A stretch of 64,000 nt of DNA, from assembly GCA_028583605.1 (NCBI GenBank), contig CM053331.1, positions 41,237,283 through 41,301,282 on the forward strand. Direction: 5' to 3'. Below, in pieces: positions 1 through 9,180 of the stretch (its first letter is position 1; each line of letters opens with the position of its first letter). The notes under the pieces were generated by a model. The model was not told where the DNA came from, made no database searches, and saw only the letters and a program-made list of their open reading frames with translations. The position numbers were made by a program, and so were the translations under genes. This stretch comes from Dastarcus helophoroides. Taxonomy: Eukaryota; Arthropoda; Insecta; Coleoptera; Bothrideridae.

Positions 1-2085
1 CTTCCCTTCTCGTTTCCCTTCCCTTCTCTTCTCTTTATACACTTATTTTCTCTTCGCCTCTCTTCCCTTCCCTTCGTTTCACCTTTCTTCCCTTCCCTTC
101 TCTTTATACACCTATTTTCTCTTCGCTTCTCTTCCCTTCCCTTCGTTTCACCTTTCTTCCCTTCTTTTCACTTCTCTTCCCTTCTTTTCACTTCTCTTCC
201 CTTCTCTTCCCTTCCCTTCTCTTCTCTTTCCTTATTCTCTGTTCCATTCACTTCTCTTCTCGCTTCAATCCCCTTCTCTTCATTTCTCTTCTCTTCTATC
301 CACTAATCTTCTCTTCGCTTCTCTTCTCTTCCATTCACTTATCTTCTCTTCCCTTCCCTTCCCTTCTCTTCTCTTCTCTTCCTTCTCTTCCCTTCACTTC
401 TCCTCCCTTCTTTTTCCTTCCCACATCTTCTTTTCACTCCCATTCTCTTCTCTGGCTGTTCCTTCTTTTCCTTTCTCTTCACTTCTTTTGCCTTCTCTTC
501 CCTTCTCTTCTCGCGTCCCTTCTCGCTTTCTTTCTCTTCTTGCTTCCCTTCCCTTCTCTTCACTTCTCTTCCATTTACTTATCTTCTTTTCCCTTCTCTG
601 CTCATCTCTTCCCTTCTTTTCTTTTCTCTTCACTTTTCCTCTCTTTCCTTCTCTTCTCTTCCCTTCACTTCTCTTAACTTCTCTTCTCTTTTCTTATCTT
701 ATCTTTCTTCTCTTCTCTTCTCTTCACTTCTCTTTTCTTCTCGTTTCCCTTCTCTTCTCTTTATTCACTTATTTTCCTCGTCGCTTCTTTTCCCTTCTTT
801 AACTTCTTCTCCATTCACCTATCTTCTTTTTCCTTCTCTGTTCATCTCTTCCCTTCTCTTCCGTTCTTTTCTCTTCTCTTACCTTCTTTTCTACTCCCTC
901 CACTTATCTTCCTTTCTCTTATCTTCTCTTCTTCTCTTCGCGCCTCTCTCTTTCTCCTTTCTTCCTTCTCTTCTTCTCTCCTCGTCTTTTCTTCTCTTCT
1001 CTTTCTCTTTCTTCCTCCTCTTCTCTTCTCTTCCTTTTCTCCTCTTCTCTCCTCCCTTTTTTCCCTTTCTTCTTCTCTTCCTTTCCTTTCTTCTCTTCTT
1101 TCCTTTTCTTCTTCTCTTCTTTCCTCCTTCTCTCTCTTCTCTCTCCTCTTCTTTCTTTCTCCTCCTTCTCTTTCCCTTTTCTTCTTTTCTCTTTCCTTTT
1201 CTTCTCTCTTCTTTTTTTCCTTCTCTTCTCTCTTCCTTCTTCTCTTCCTCCTTTCTCTTCTTCTCTTTCTTCTCTCTTTCTTCCTTTCTTTCCTTCCTTC
1301 TCCCTTTCCTCTTCTCCTTCTCTTTCTCTTTTTCCTTTTTTCTCTTCCTCTCTTTCCTTCCTTCTTTTTCCCTTCTTCTCCTTTTCTTCTCTTTCTTCAT
1401 TCTCTTTCCTCTTTTCTTCTCCTTTCTTCCCTTTTCTTCTTTCCTTCTCTCTCTTCTTTTGCCTTCTCTTCCCTTCTCTCCTCGCGTCCCTTCTCGCTTT
1501 CCTTCTCTTCTTGCTTCCCTTCTCTTCACTTCTCTTCCATTTACTTATCTTCTTTTCCCTTCTCTGCTCATCTCTTCCCTTCTTTTCTTTTCTCTTCACT
1601 TTTCCTCTCTTTCCTTCTCTTCTCTTCCCTTCACTTCTCTTATCTTCTCTTTGCTTCTCTTCTCTTATCTTCTCTTTGCTTCTCTTCTCTTCACTTCTCT
1701 TTTCTTCTCTTATCGTTTCCCTTCTCTTTTCTTTATTCATTTATTATCTCGTCGCTTCTTTTCCCTTCTTTTAACTTCTTCTCCATTCACCTATCTTCTT
1801 TTTCCTTCTCTGTTCATCTCTTCCCTTCTCTTCCGTTCTTTTCTCTTCTCTTACCTTCTTTTCTACTCCCTCCACTTATCTTCCTTTCTCTTATCTTCTC
1901 TTCTCTCTTCCCTTTTCTTCGCTTCACTCCTCTTCCGTTCTTTTCTCGCTTCCATTCTCCTCCCGTCTATTTTCTTCTCGTTTCTCTTCTCCTTTCTTAT
2001 CTTCTCTTTGCTTCTCTTTTCTTCTCTTGTGTTTTTCTGTCCCTTCCACTCTTTTCTCTATTTTTCTTCTTCCTTATGCTGATGT
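1..2085. repeat. polypyrimidine (CTTCT/CTTCC) low-complexity tract
   Basis: The + strand is almost entirely C and T, built from CTTCT, CTTCC and TTTTC pentamers with occasional A and G. About 480-930 and about 1450-1900 are near copies of each other, offset by about 970 bp, so part of the tract grew by segmental duplication. The 940-1450 stretch between them is purer CTT/CTC. Long ORFs on both strands (K/R/E-rich or S/L/F-rich) are composition artefacts. The tract ends about 480 bp upstream of the LITAF-like start codon and could form triplex or H-DNA. Confidence 0.95.
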
Positions 2086-2568
2086 CCTGCCATCTTTCAA
2101 GGGTTCTTCTGACTTACTTGCTTCAAAATGCAAAATTTGAATTTGGTTTTATACAATACATAAACAGTAACTGTGTTTAAACATACAAAAATCATACTTT
2201 AAGCTGGATGGATTAAAGTTTCGTTGTTTCGATGAATAATTTGGATAAATGACTAATGTTCCTGCAAATTGATAATAATCGTAATTTAGAATGGGCAGTC
2301 GTCACGTGTAAATAGGAATATTAGTAGATAACATTGATTTTGGTGTCAGTTCAATTATTTTTCCTGCTCGTACTAGGAATGAAATGGGCGAATATACATT
2401 TTCATTATGATAATTATCTTTCAGATAAGATAAAAGGTATTTTTATCCGGTTTACCGTTATTTAGAGTACAGACGAACGTACGAACAGACGTTCAATTTC
2501 AGAATTTCGCTAACCTAGCTTAATCACAACCATTTAAATTCGTTTGACCGAAGCGTTTTGTCTTTAGA
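2086..2568 (+). promoter_or_regulatory. upstream and 5' UTR region of the LITAF-like gene
   Basis: This is unique AT-rich DNA between the polypyrimidine tract and the LITAF-like ATG, so it should hold the promoter and 5' UTR. A TCAGT string, a possible arthropod initiator, occurs near 2347. No convincing TATA box is in the right place. The transcription start cannot be fixed from sequence alone. Confidence 0.4.
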
Positions 2569-5500
2569 ATGAACAAGGATCAACCCCCACCATATGTACC
2601 CAATGCACCTGGACCAGGTTTTCACGCTCCTCCACCTCAGGCTGTGCCACAAGGTAAGTGTCTGAAACGTTTTATTAGTATTATTTTGTCGGAAAGCTAT
2701 CGTACCTCGACTTCATTTTCTTTTGTAACATAGGACACTCCGACAAGACCAGTGGGGATGTTTCTGTAACTACTAATTAGGTTAGGTGTAGGGTTGCCAA
2801 CTGGAGGATTTATCCCTAAAGTTAACTAAGCAGCGTGACTCGTATTTTATTTAAACTAAAATCATATCATAGTCTATGTAAACTAAAACCATATTACAGT
2901 AAACTAAAACCATATTACAGTAAACTAAAATCATATTGCAGTATATTTAAACTAAAATCATTACAAGTTATCTCTTTCAATCAATCTGGGAGTTGATCGT
3001 GTCAAAGTCATCTGCATGCATTTCGCATTAATTGCTTACGATATCAAGAAAATTCGTCATCATTACAAATTGCATAATGAAACTAGTTCTCCCTCGAGGC
3101 AAAATTATATAAAACTAATCTTAAAAATATGGTCGATGCAATAAAACTAATTTTATTTAATAAATACTTCTACTATCTATCGACTCTACTAATTAAATTG
3201 TTTATTAAAAATTAAATAACGAGTATACTTATTTGCGTTATCAATTACATGACCACATTTAGGATAACTTGTTTCAACACAGCTCCCAATAAACGTTCTA
3301 AGATTGCCCCAATATTCCTAGGAAAGGCGAACATTCTAAAACTTGTTTCAAATTTACTCCTTCTTTCCTGAAAATTCATTTGCGTGCTCTCATTTTCGTA
3401 ATGTACATTGGCACGAGAAATATTTTAAAAATTGTTATAGTGTTCCTTCTCAATGAAATAAATCGTTTATAATTCCACCACAAAATGAATATTTGTGATT
3501 GGACGGAGTGGTTTCGTTAACAAAATATTTAAAATGCTCTTCCGTGTAATTACCAGAGAATACTTAATCGTTCTGATTAAGTTTCTGTTACTAAGCGTTG
3601 GCTAGTTGATGACCTTGCGGTCTCGTTATTTTTAACAAGACACATCGAATCCAGAGACCAATATGTAATAAATTCCACGAAGCGAGCACATAAAACTAAT
3701 CGACATACTAGCCAAGTTTTGATTACAATGTATCAGTTCGGAGAGGTGTCGGGAAATTAAAAATTTAGCTTTAGTTTTCACGTAGGGGCCGAAGCATCTC
3801 TTCACTCTTTATTCATTGTATTGTTGCTTATTGGAGCAACTTTATCTAAATAGATAGATATTGGCACAACTCACAACATGGGACAGCTTTAGCTAAATAG
3901 ATTGAGATTAGTGCGCTTGAAAATGCCAGTTCTGCTGGCGAAATACGTATCGATTGTACTGCTTTTTTATTTATCTTATTACTATTATTTTAATTTTGAT
4001 GACCCACACTTGATGTTTCATAAAATTTCATTAATATTTGATCGATCGGGAGCAGTTAAATTGTTAAAGACAATTCTAAAAAAAATTGAAATACAGAACT
4101 TGTCCCCTGAAACCAAGAAAGATTAAAAAACACAACAAACGTTGCTCTAACGCATTTCGACAGCCAAGCTGTCATCTTCAGAGAGTACCTCTTAAAAACA
4201 CAACAGAGGTTGCTTTAACGCGTTTCGATAGCTATTGAAACGCGTTAGAGCAACCTCTGTTGTGTTTTTTAATCTTTCTTGGTTTCAGGGGACAAGTTCT
4301 GTATTTCAGTTTTTGAAGATAACCAAAGACCAGTTCGTTCCACTAAAAGACAATTCTAATTTGTCTGCTGGAAAATAAAAATGTATACATGTTTATAAAA
4401 ATGTGTAAATGTGTAGAATTTAACATAATACATGTGTTGCTTTTGAAAAAAGACGAGTAGATAAAATAGTTCTTTATCAACGAATTTGAACAAATCATCA
4501 TTCTGCATTCTGCACCAAGTCTTTAAAGCTATGCATTGCTGATTGAGCTAGTTTTATTGCGTTCATCCAAATTAATTCTATAAATGAAAAAGTATGTTTG
4601 ATCGACAGCACCATCTATCGCGTTATCTTACAACACTCTGCTATATCGGGTTCTTAATTAAAACGACAAATGAGAACATTAAATCGGGAGACGAATGAGA
4701 ACAATAAATCAAAACTAATTGATCAGTCAGTTTAACAAATTTAAAAACTCGGATTCATCTAGTTCCACAGACGATATTTGCGAATAATAACTAGTTATGG
4801 TCTGGTCCTTGGTTATCTTCAAAAATTGAAATATAAATCTTGTCTCCTGAAACCAAGAAAGGTTGGAAAACACAACAAAGACTGCTCTAACGCGTTAGAG
4901 CAACCTTTGTTGTGTTTTCTAATCTTTCTTGGTCCCCTGAAACCAATAAAGGTTTGAGGGGACAAGATTTGTATTCCAATAACTAGTTAACAAAAAATTA
5001 TTGTAAGATTTCTAATTATAACTATTTTCTTTCTAGTTAACGTTCACAATATACAGGTGACACCTATAGTGTTAGGTCCTTCGAGTCAGTCGATGACATG
5101 TCCGTCATGCCATCACCAAATAATGACGTCCACGGAGGTTGAGCCCTCGACCAAAACCCATCTCTTCGCTTTACTTTTGTTCGCGTTTGGGTAAGTCCAT
5201 CATTGCAGTGTGTTACCAAAAATTAGTCGGGATGTTTAGTTTTTATTAAATTGGAAGAATATAAGATATACTTTTTCCGGAACTGAATAGTTTCCATAAA
5301 ATATCTACTTTCATCTCGACATTTCGCATTCTGAGAACTTATGCGCTCTGATTTTACACAGGCGATTAGCGCCCAACAAAAATAGGTTCAAACTAAGAAT
5401 ATATATTGATTACATTATTTATTTGTAATCTTAATAAATACATGCTTTCGTTACCATTTTTTTTTGCAAATAGTGTTCTGTATTATTATTTTGGCATTTG

Positions 5501-5646
5501 ATATATGTATGATGTATAAACCAAACCACGAATTGTTTTTCAGATGTTGGTGTTGTTGCTGCGTTCCTTACTGTATGGATTCCTGTCAGTCGACGAAGCA
5601 CACGTGTCCGAATTGTCACTCTTACATCGGCAAATACGACAATTAA
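2569..5646 (+). CDS. LITAF/SIMPLE-domain protein (three exons, 113 aa)
   Basis: The exons are 2569-2653, 5037-5190 and 5544-5646, all with GT-AG introns (donors AAG|GTAAGT and TGG|GTAAGT, acceptors TTTCTAG and TTTTCAG) in phases 1 and 2; joined, they read through to TAA. The 113-residue product has a Pro-rich N-terminus with a PPPY (PPxY) motif at residues 6-9. It then has CPSC at 50-53, a hydrophobic stretch at about 71-90 (LFALLLFAFG, then a Cys run and VPYC), and HTCPNC at 99-104, ending SYIGKYDN. That is the full LITAF (SIMPLE-like) domain: two Cys knuckles form one zinc site around an amphipathic membrane-inserting helix. Known LITAF proteins are monotopic proteins of late endosomes and lysosomes that act in endosomal sorting, and their PPxY motifs bind WW-domain ubiquitin ligases. 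The start is the first ATG before the PPxY segment. Exon 3 also reads open upstream into intron 2, but the domain fixes the splice. Insects carry several paralogues, so no symbol is given. Confidence 0.93.
2850..2962. repeat. 21-bp minisatellite, about 4-5 copies
   Basis: The unit GTAAACTAAAACCATATTAC(A) is repeated with small changes inside intron 1. The central two copies are identical and the outer ones degenerate. Confidence 0.85.
3916..3951 (+). mobile_element. hammerhead-like hairpin, family B, copy 1
   Basis: After CTTGAAAAT comes a perfect stem, GCCAG/CTGGC, then GAAA, then the palindrome ATACGTAT followed by C. This order matches the last parts of a hammerhead ribozyme (stem II, GAAA, stem III, UH), but the CTGANGA box is degraded. 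Near-identical copies lie at 15847-15882 (minus) and 56820-56855 (plus), so it is a dispersed repeat. It sits in intron 1 of the LITAF-like gene. Confidence 0.5.
4080..4345. mobile_element. Penelope-like short insertion, family A, with 14-bp direct repeats
   Basis: The insertion is bounded by the direct repeat AAAGACAATTCTAA at 4066-4079 and 4346-4359, as expected of a target-site duplication. Inside, two arms face each other. Each carries the family-A block (TTGTCCCCTGAAACCAAGAA, then an ACAACA run, then a hairpin of GACAGC/GCTGTC type flanked by CTGAAGA and GAAACG). The right end reads into TTTTTGAAGATAACCAA. No ORF remains. Assignment to Penelope-like elements is inferred from the hammerhead-like motif, since no reverse transcriptase is present. 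Confidence 0.65.
4798..4977. mobile_element. Penelope-like short insertion, family A, inverted copy
   Basis: The same family-A block appears here as a near-palindrome around ACGCGT, with TTGTCCCCTGAAACC on one side and GGGGACAAGATTTG on the other. AATAACTAGTTA lies on both sides (4786-4797 and 4978-4989). A related string also occurs beside the copy near 7160, so it may be element sequence or a preferred target rather than a true duplication. Confidence 0.55.
5191..5543 (+). other. intron 2 of the LITAF-like gene
   Basis: This 353-bp phase-2 intron is AT-rich, starts GTAAGT and ends TTGTTTTTCAG. It holds no repeats or exons that I can see. Confidence 0.85.
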
Positions 5647-5872
5647 GACATTTTTCGATGTTACTTGACATATATTCTATTTTTTTATCGGACAATAGTG
5701 ATGAGGCATTTTACAATAATGTGACTAAATAAGTGTATTTTGAGTAATTAAAATGTGTTTGTCCTTATATTCTAACTTTTATACATCTTGTTTGTTATTT
5801 TTAATTCTTATCTTCCTCGAGTATGTTTATATATCAATGTTATAAATTTCGACTTTGTATAAGAAGCTTAAA

Positions 5873-5878
5873 AATAAA
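5873..5878 (+). promoter_or_regulatory. polyadenylation signal of the LITAF-like gene
   Basis: This AATAAA lies about 230 bp after the LITAF-like stop codon, in an AT-rich stretch followed by a T-rich one. It would give a 3' UTR of about 250 nt. Confidence 0.6.
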
Positions 5879-5939
5879 TATAAGTGGTTTTTATTTGAAC
5901 TTTGTTAGTTATCTAAATCCAAGATTAAATTATTTGCAG

Positions 5940-5983
5940 TGTTGTATCATAGATGACAATGCAAATTGAGGATGAATTAAAAG
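5940..5983 (+). other. candidate short exon
   Basis: A TTATTTGCAG acceptor-like string precedes a short ATG reading frame (MTMQIEDELK) that ends at an AAG|GTAATT donor-like string. It could be the first coding exon of a downstream gene whose other exons I cannot identify. It is very short, lies only about 60 bp past the AATAAA, and may be chance. Confidence 0.2.
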
Positions 5984-6379
5984 GTAATTACATATTTTGT
6001 CCCACTGTTTACCACTGCATGTTAAGCCAAGCTTAATGCTTAAATTAGGTACAATAATATGTAGACAGATAGTTAGTTCAAGGCTGTTGAGTATTACAAA
6101 CTAATATATTCATGTTGTATATTCCTAATGAAATATTACTGTAAAAAAAAACGGATGTGACTAAATCACAAAGTGTACATTAAAAAACTGTTCACCAACG
6201 ACGAACCTATCAACTCTTAAAACAATTTGACATATTAAACACACCACAAGAGTACATAATTCAAGTCAGCTGCAATAATGTGGTTAAATTTTGGAAACTT
6301 GTCAGCAGTGTCTTGTAAACAACTAAATTTTAAAAAATATGCCTAAATAACATAAATAATTTATCTTATTTGTTTCAAA

Positions 6380-6905
6380 ACAATCAAGCTTAAACCTCAA
6401 ATTAAAAAGAAGTCGAGTTTAATTCTCAAAATGTTACGGGAAAAAGTCAAAATTTCACAATTAGGGGTTAATTCGAAAGTAAGTTGATCAAAAGTGTCTG
6501 TCGTCGAATTTCGAAAAAATGGTTTCAAGTTTCGCATTAATGTCGAAATTCCAAAAAAAATTCGAATTTTCGCTATCGAAATGAGAACTGGTTGCACGAA
6601 TACTAGAAAAACTATGTCAAAGAAAGTAAAATCTATAGAAAAATCCCAAATTAAAAAGTAATTGAAATCTATAGGAAAATCCTACATGAAAAAATAAATT
6701 GGGAGTCGAAATTCTACGAAAAAACAAACATTTAAAAGTGAAAATTCGAAATTTTGATATGAAAAAACAATTCGTGACCGAAAGGGTTAACCTTACAATT
6801 TCGTCAAAATAATGAGTCGACATTTTAATAAAGTGGAAATTAATACAAAAATCCTAATTTGCAAGAAAAAATCATGACAATGTTAACGAAAGGGTTTTAG
6901 ATTAA
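6380..6905. repeat. degenerate GAAATTTCG-type array
   Basis: Scattered TCGAAATT and AAAATTCGAA strings spaced by A-rich DNA look like a decayed relative of the 20-bp array that begins near 9.2 kb. No clear period is left. The short ORFs here are not credible genes. Confidence 0.5.
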
Positions 6906-6963
6906 AATTTAACACGAATTTTAAGGAAATCTTTTGTTTTTCTTTTGCCCAATAGAATGCTGG

Positions 6964-7165
6964 GAAAATTGAAATTCAAATCTTGTCCCCTGAAACCAAG
7001 AAAGTTTAAAAAATACAACAAAGGTTGCTCCAACACCTTTCGATAGCCAAGCTATCATCTTCAGAGAGATGTGTGCTTTTTAATGTTTCTTAGTTTCAGG
7101 GGGACAAGATTTGTATTTCAATTTTTGAAGATAAACCAAGGACCAGTCCGTTGCACCATAACTAG
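6964..7165. mobile_element. Penelope-like fragment, family A
   Basis: It begins TTGAAATTCAAATCTTGTCC, passes a decayed GATAGC/GCTATC hairpin near 7040-7058, and returns in inverted form to TTTCAATTTTTGAAGATAA. The right edge abuts TAACTAGTTA, as at the copy near 4.8 kb. The hammerhead-like core is more degraded than at 4145-4185. Confidence 0.6.
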
Positions 7166-8869
7166 TTATTATTCGTCACGAGAATATCTTCCTTGCTTAT
7201 GCTTGTGCAGAAGATTTTTTTTACTAACATGTTCATTCTGTTGGTTATATCAGCCGTTGATTGAATACATATTCAATCAACGTATCAGCGAAACAAGTTA
7301 AGCAAGGAACGGATGTCATGAAGTAAATTAAGCTGAAATTGATTTTCAAAACGCCCGCGATTCGATATTTACATATCAATTCTATCAAATGTCACTAATG
7401 TCAGCATTCTACCCAGATGCTCCAATTTCAGCAACGATATTCTGTGATCCCAGCTCCTTCACCAAAAAGACTATTATAGTTGTCTTGTCCTTCACCCTAG
7501 CGGAGCACTCATGGGCAAGAGGACTATAATATTATGGACTTCTTGTTAATGGGATTCGCGACAAATGTATTCAATGAACGTTAAAGTTTCCTTTCTCTTT
7601 GATTGATTAACTTGACAATATGAAGCCAGTTAAGGACAATTATTAATATATTTTGGTTTTATTAAATGTTTTTCGCAAAGGAAGATGTTTTAGCGTTCTT
7701 GGGTAACCAAAGGTAAGGAAAAGATAAGATCTGATATGGATAAAACCAAATTAATAAAATAAAATCATCTAAATTGCGATAGTGTGGCCCTCTAAAAGCT
7801 AAACTACGTAATTAATTAATTGTCGATGGTATGCAACTAATCATACTCAAAATTGTAATATGAGTTGCTTAGGTATGCAACTAATCATACTCAAAACTGT
7901 AATATAAGTTGCTTAGGTATGCAAATATTTATACTTATAACTGTAACTTAAGTTGCCTATCAGATACCAGTGGGAATTATTTTTATAAAATTTTATCTTT
8001 TTTTGAGGTAATTTGGATTACTAACTTAACAAACATATCTGAAAACTATATCACTTTGTTTAATAAGTTGATTTAATAAAATAAGACCCTAAATATAAAT
8101 AAATCTTTTACTGTATTCACTAAATTCTTTCATTGAGGATAGATTCAATCAATAGATGTCGCCACCCGTACGGTTGCCCATTTTTTTTCAAGTAACGTAT
8201 TATAGTGAGATTTAAATGTTGCAAAACGTTACAAACGGATTTGTTTTATATTTTTATAAAAGGCCTTTTTTGAACAGTTTATAATGCTTACATCCATTCG
8301 AAATTTTTCGCATTCCGATTTCAGTAACCTCGAGATTCTAACAAATCATTAAAGAAAAACAGCGAACTTTTGATCTTTTACCAACAGTTATAGGTAATAA
8401 TTGCATTTGAAATAGAAAATGTATTTGAAATAAATCATTAAGTATTAAAAAAGATTTTGAAAATACGCGAAGGATTCGCACTTATTTGTTTCACAAAAGT
8501 TTAATTGTTTAATCTATTCTAAATGATCAAATTTTCGATAATGATGATTATTGATTGATGATGATTAATTATAATTATACGAACCTACCTAGACATTAAT
8601 AAAATGTTTTTAAATAAGCTTGTTGTTTCACCAAACGTTGTCAATATACTCGGCTGGCTTCCAACGAATAGTTAATTTTCAAAACTGACTAAATCATCCA
8701 AAATTGGTTCAAACATTAGTTAAAGTTCTAAAAACTTTGTAAAAATATAGCTAATTAGTGTAAATATAAATCGCTATTTGCAATTTTACCTATAAAAATT
8801 TTTATAGGCAATTTTAGGTTATGTTACGCTAGGCAACCAAATATACTTTTTTCTGTATTTTGAGTTGCA
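7166..8869. other. AT-rich intergenic DNA
   Basis: No supportable gene. It contains the 44-bp minisatellite at 7828-7960. ORFs here are short and of random composition. Confidence 0.6.
7828..7960. repeat. 44-bp tandem repeat, three copies
   Basis: The unit begins GGTATGCAACTAATCATACT and ends GAGTTGCTTA. Starts are at 7828, 7872 and 7916, and the third copy is diverged. Confidence 0.85.
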
Positions 8870-8985
8870 TTATTCTAATGCACAGACCAACAGATTTTAA
8901 CATTTATTAGATCCACAGTTTAGAAACCAAAGATCGATCTCGATCAGGGACTAATTTCGATCCTGTTAGATTATTATAAATCAAC
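8870..8985 (-). mobile_element. degraded copy of hammerhead-like family E
   Basis: On the minus strand this matches the region around 53480-53570: TCTAACA, GATCGAAA, TTTGGTTTC, then ATCTAATAAATGTT and GGTCTGTGCATTAGAAT in the same order. The catalytic-core region is rearranged or decayed here, so this is a relic copy. Confidence 0.5.
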
Positions 8986-9180
8986 TTATTTACATGCTGC
9001 AGCGTTTTCCAAAGTTGTTTTGCCTTCGCTCGGTAATTGCTTTCCCTTCCTGACCCACTAAAAAATGTTTCCATCTTTCTTAAATCTTCCTTTCTTAAGA
9101 TTTCGCTCAAATTAATTTTTCTAAAAGTCTTGAAGTTGGAAGACGAAATTTTGTTTTTCCTTTCTAGAATTTTTCAGTTT

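Larger units (their letters stand above)
2654..5036 (+). other. intron 1 of the LITAF-like gene
   Basis: This 2,383-bp phase-1 intron runs from GTAAGT to a pyrimidine-rich acceptor (TTTTCTTTCTAG). It contains a 21-bp minisatellite, a hammerhead-like repeat fragment and two short retroelement-like insertions, listed separately. I see no other exon in it. Confidence 0.85.

Noticed and set aside
339..2082. Long ORFs (up to 273 codons) in the polypyrimidine tract on both strands
   Set aside because: They encode only K/R/E/G or S/L/F runs dictated by the CTTCT repeat and overlap on opposite strands.
5464..5646. Exon 3 of the LITAF-like gene read as a separate 60-codon ORF
   Set aside because: The upstream part is intron. 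The LITAF domain requires the splice at 5544 from exon 2.
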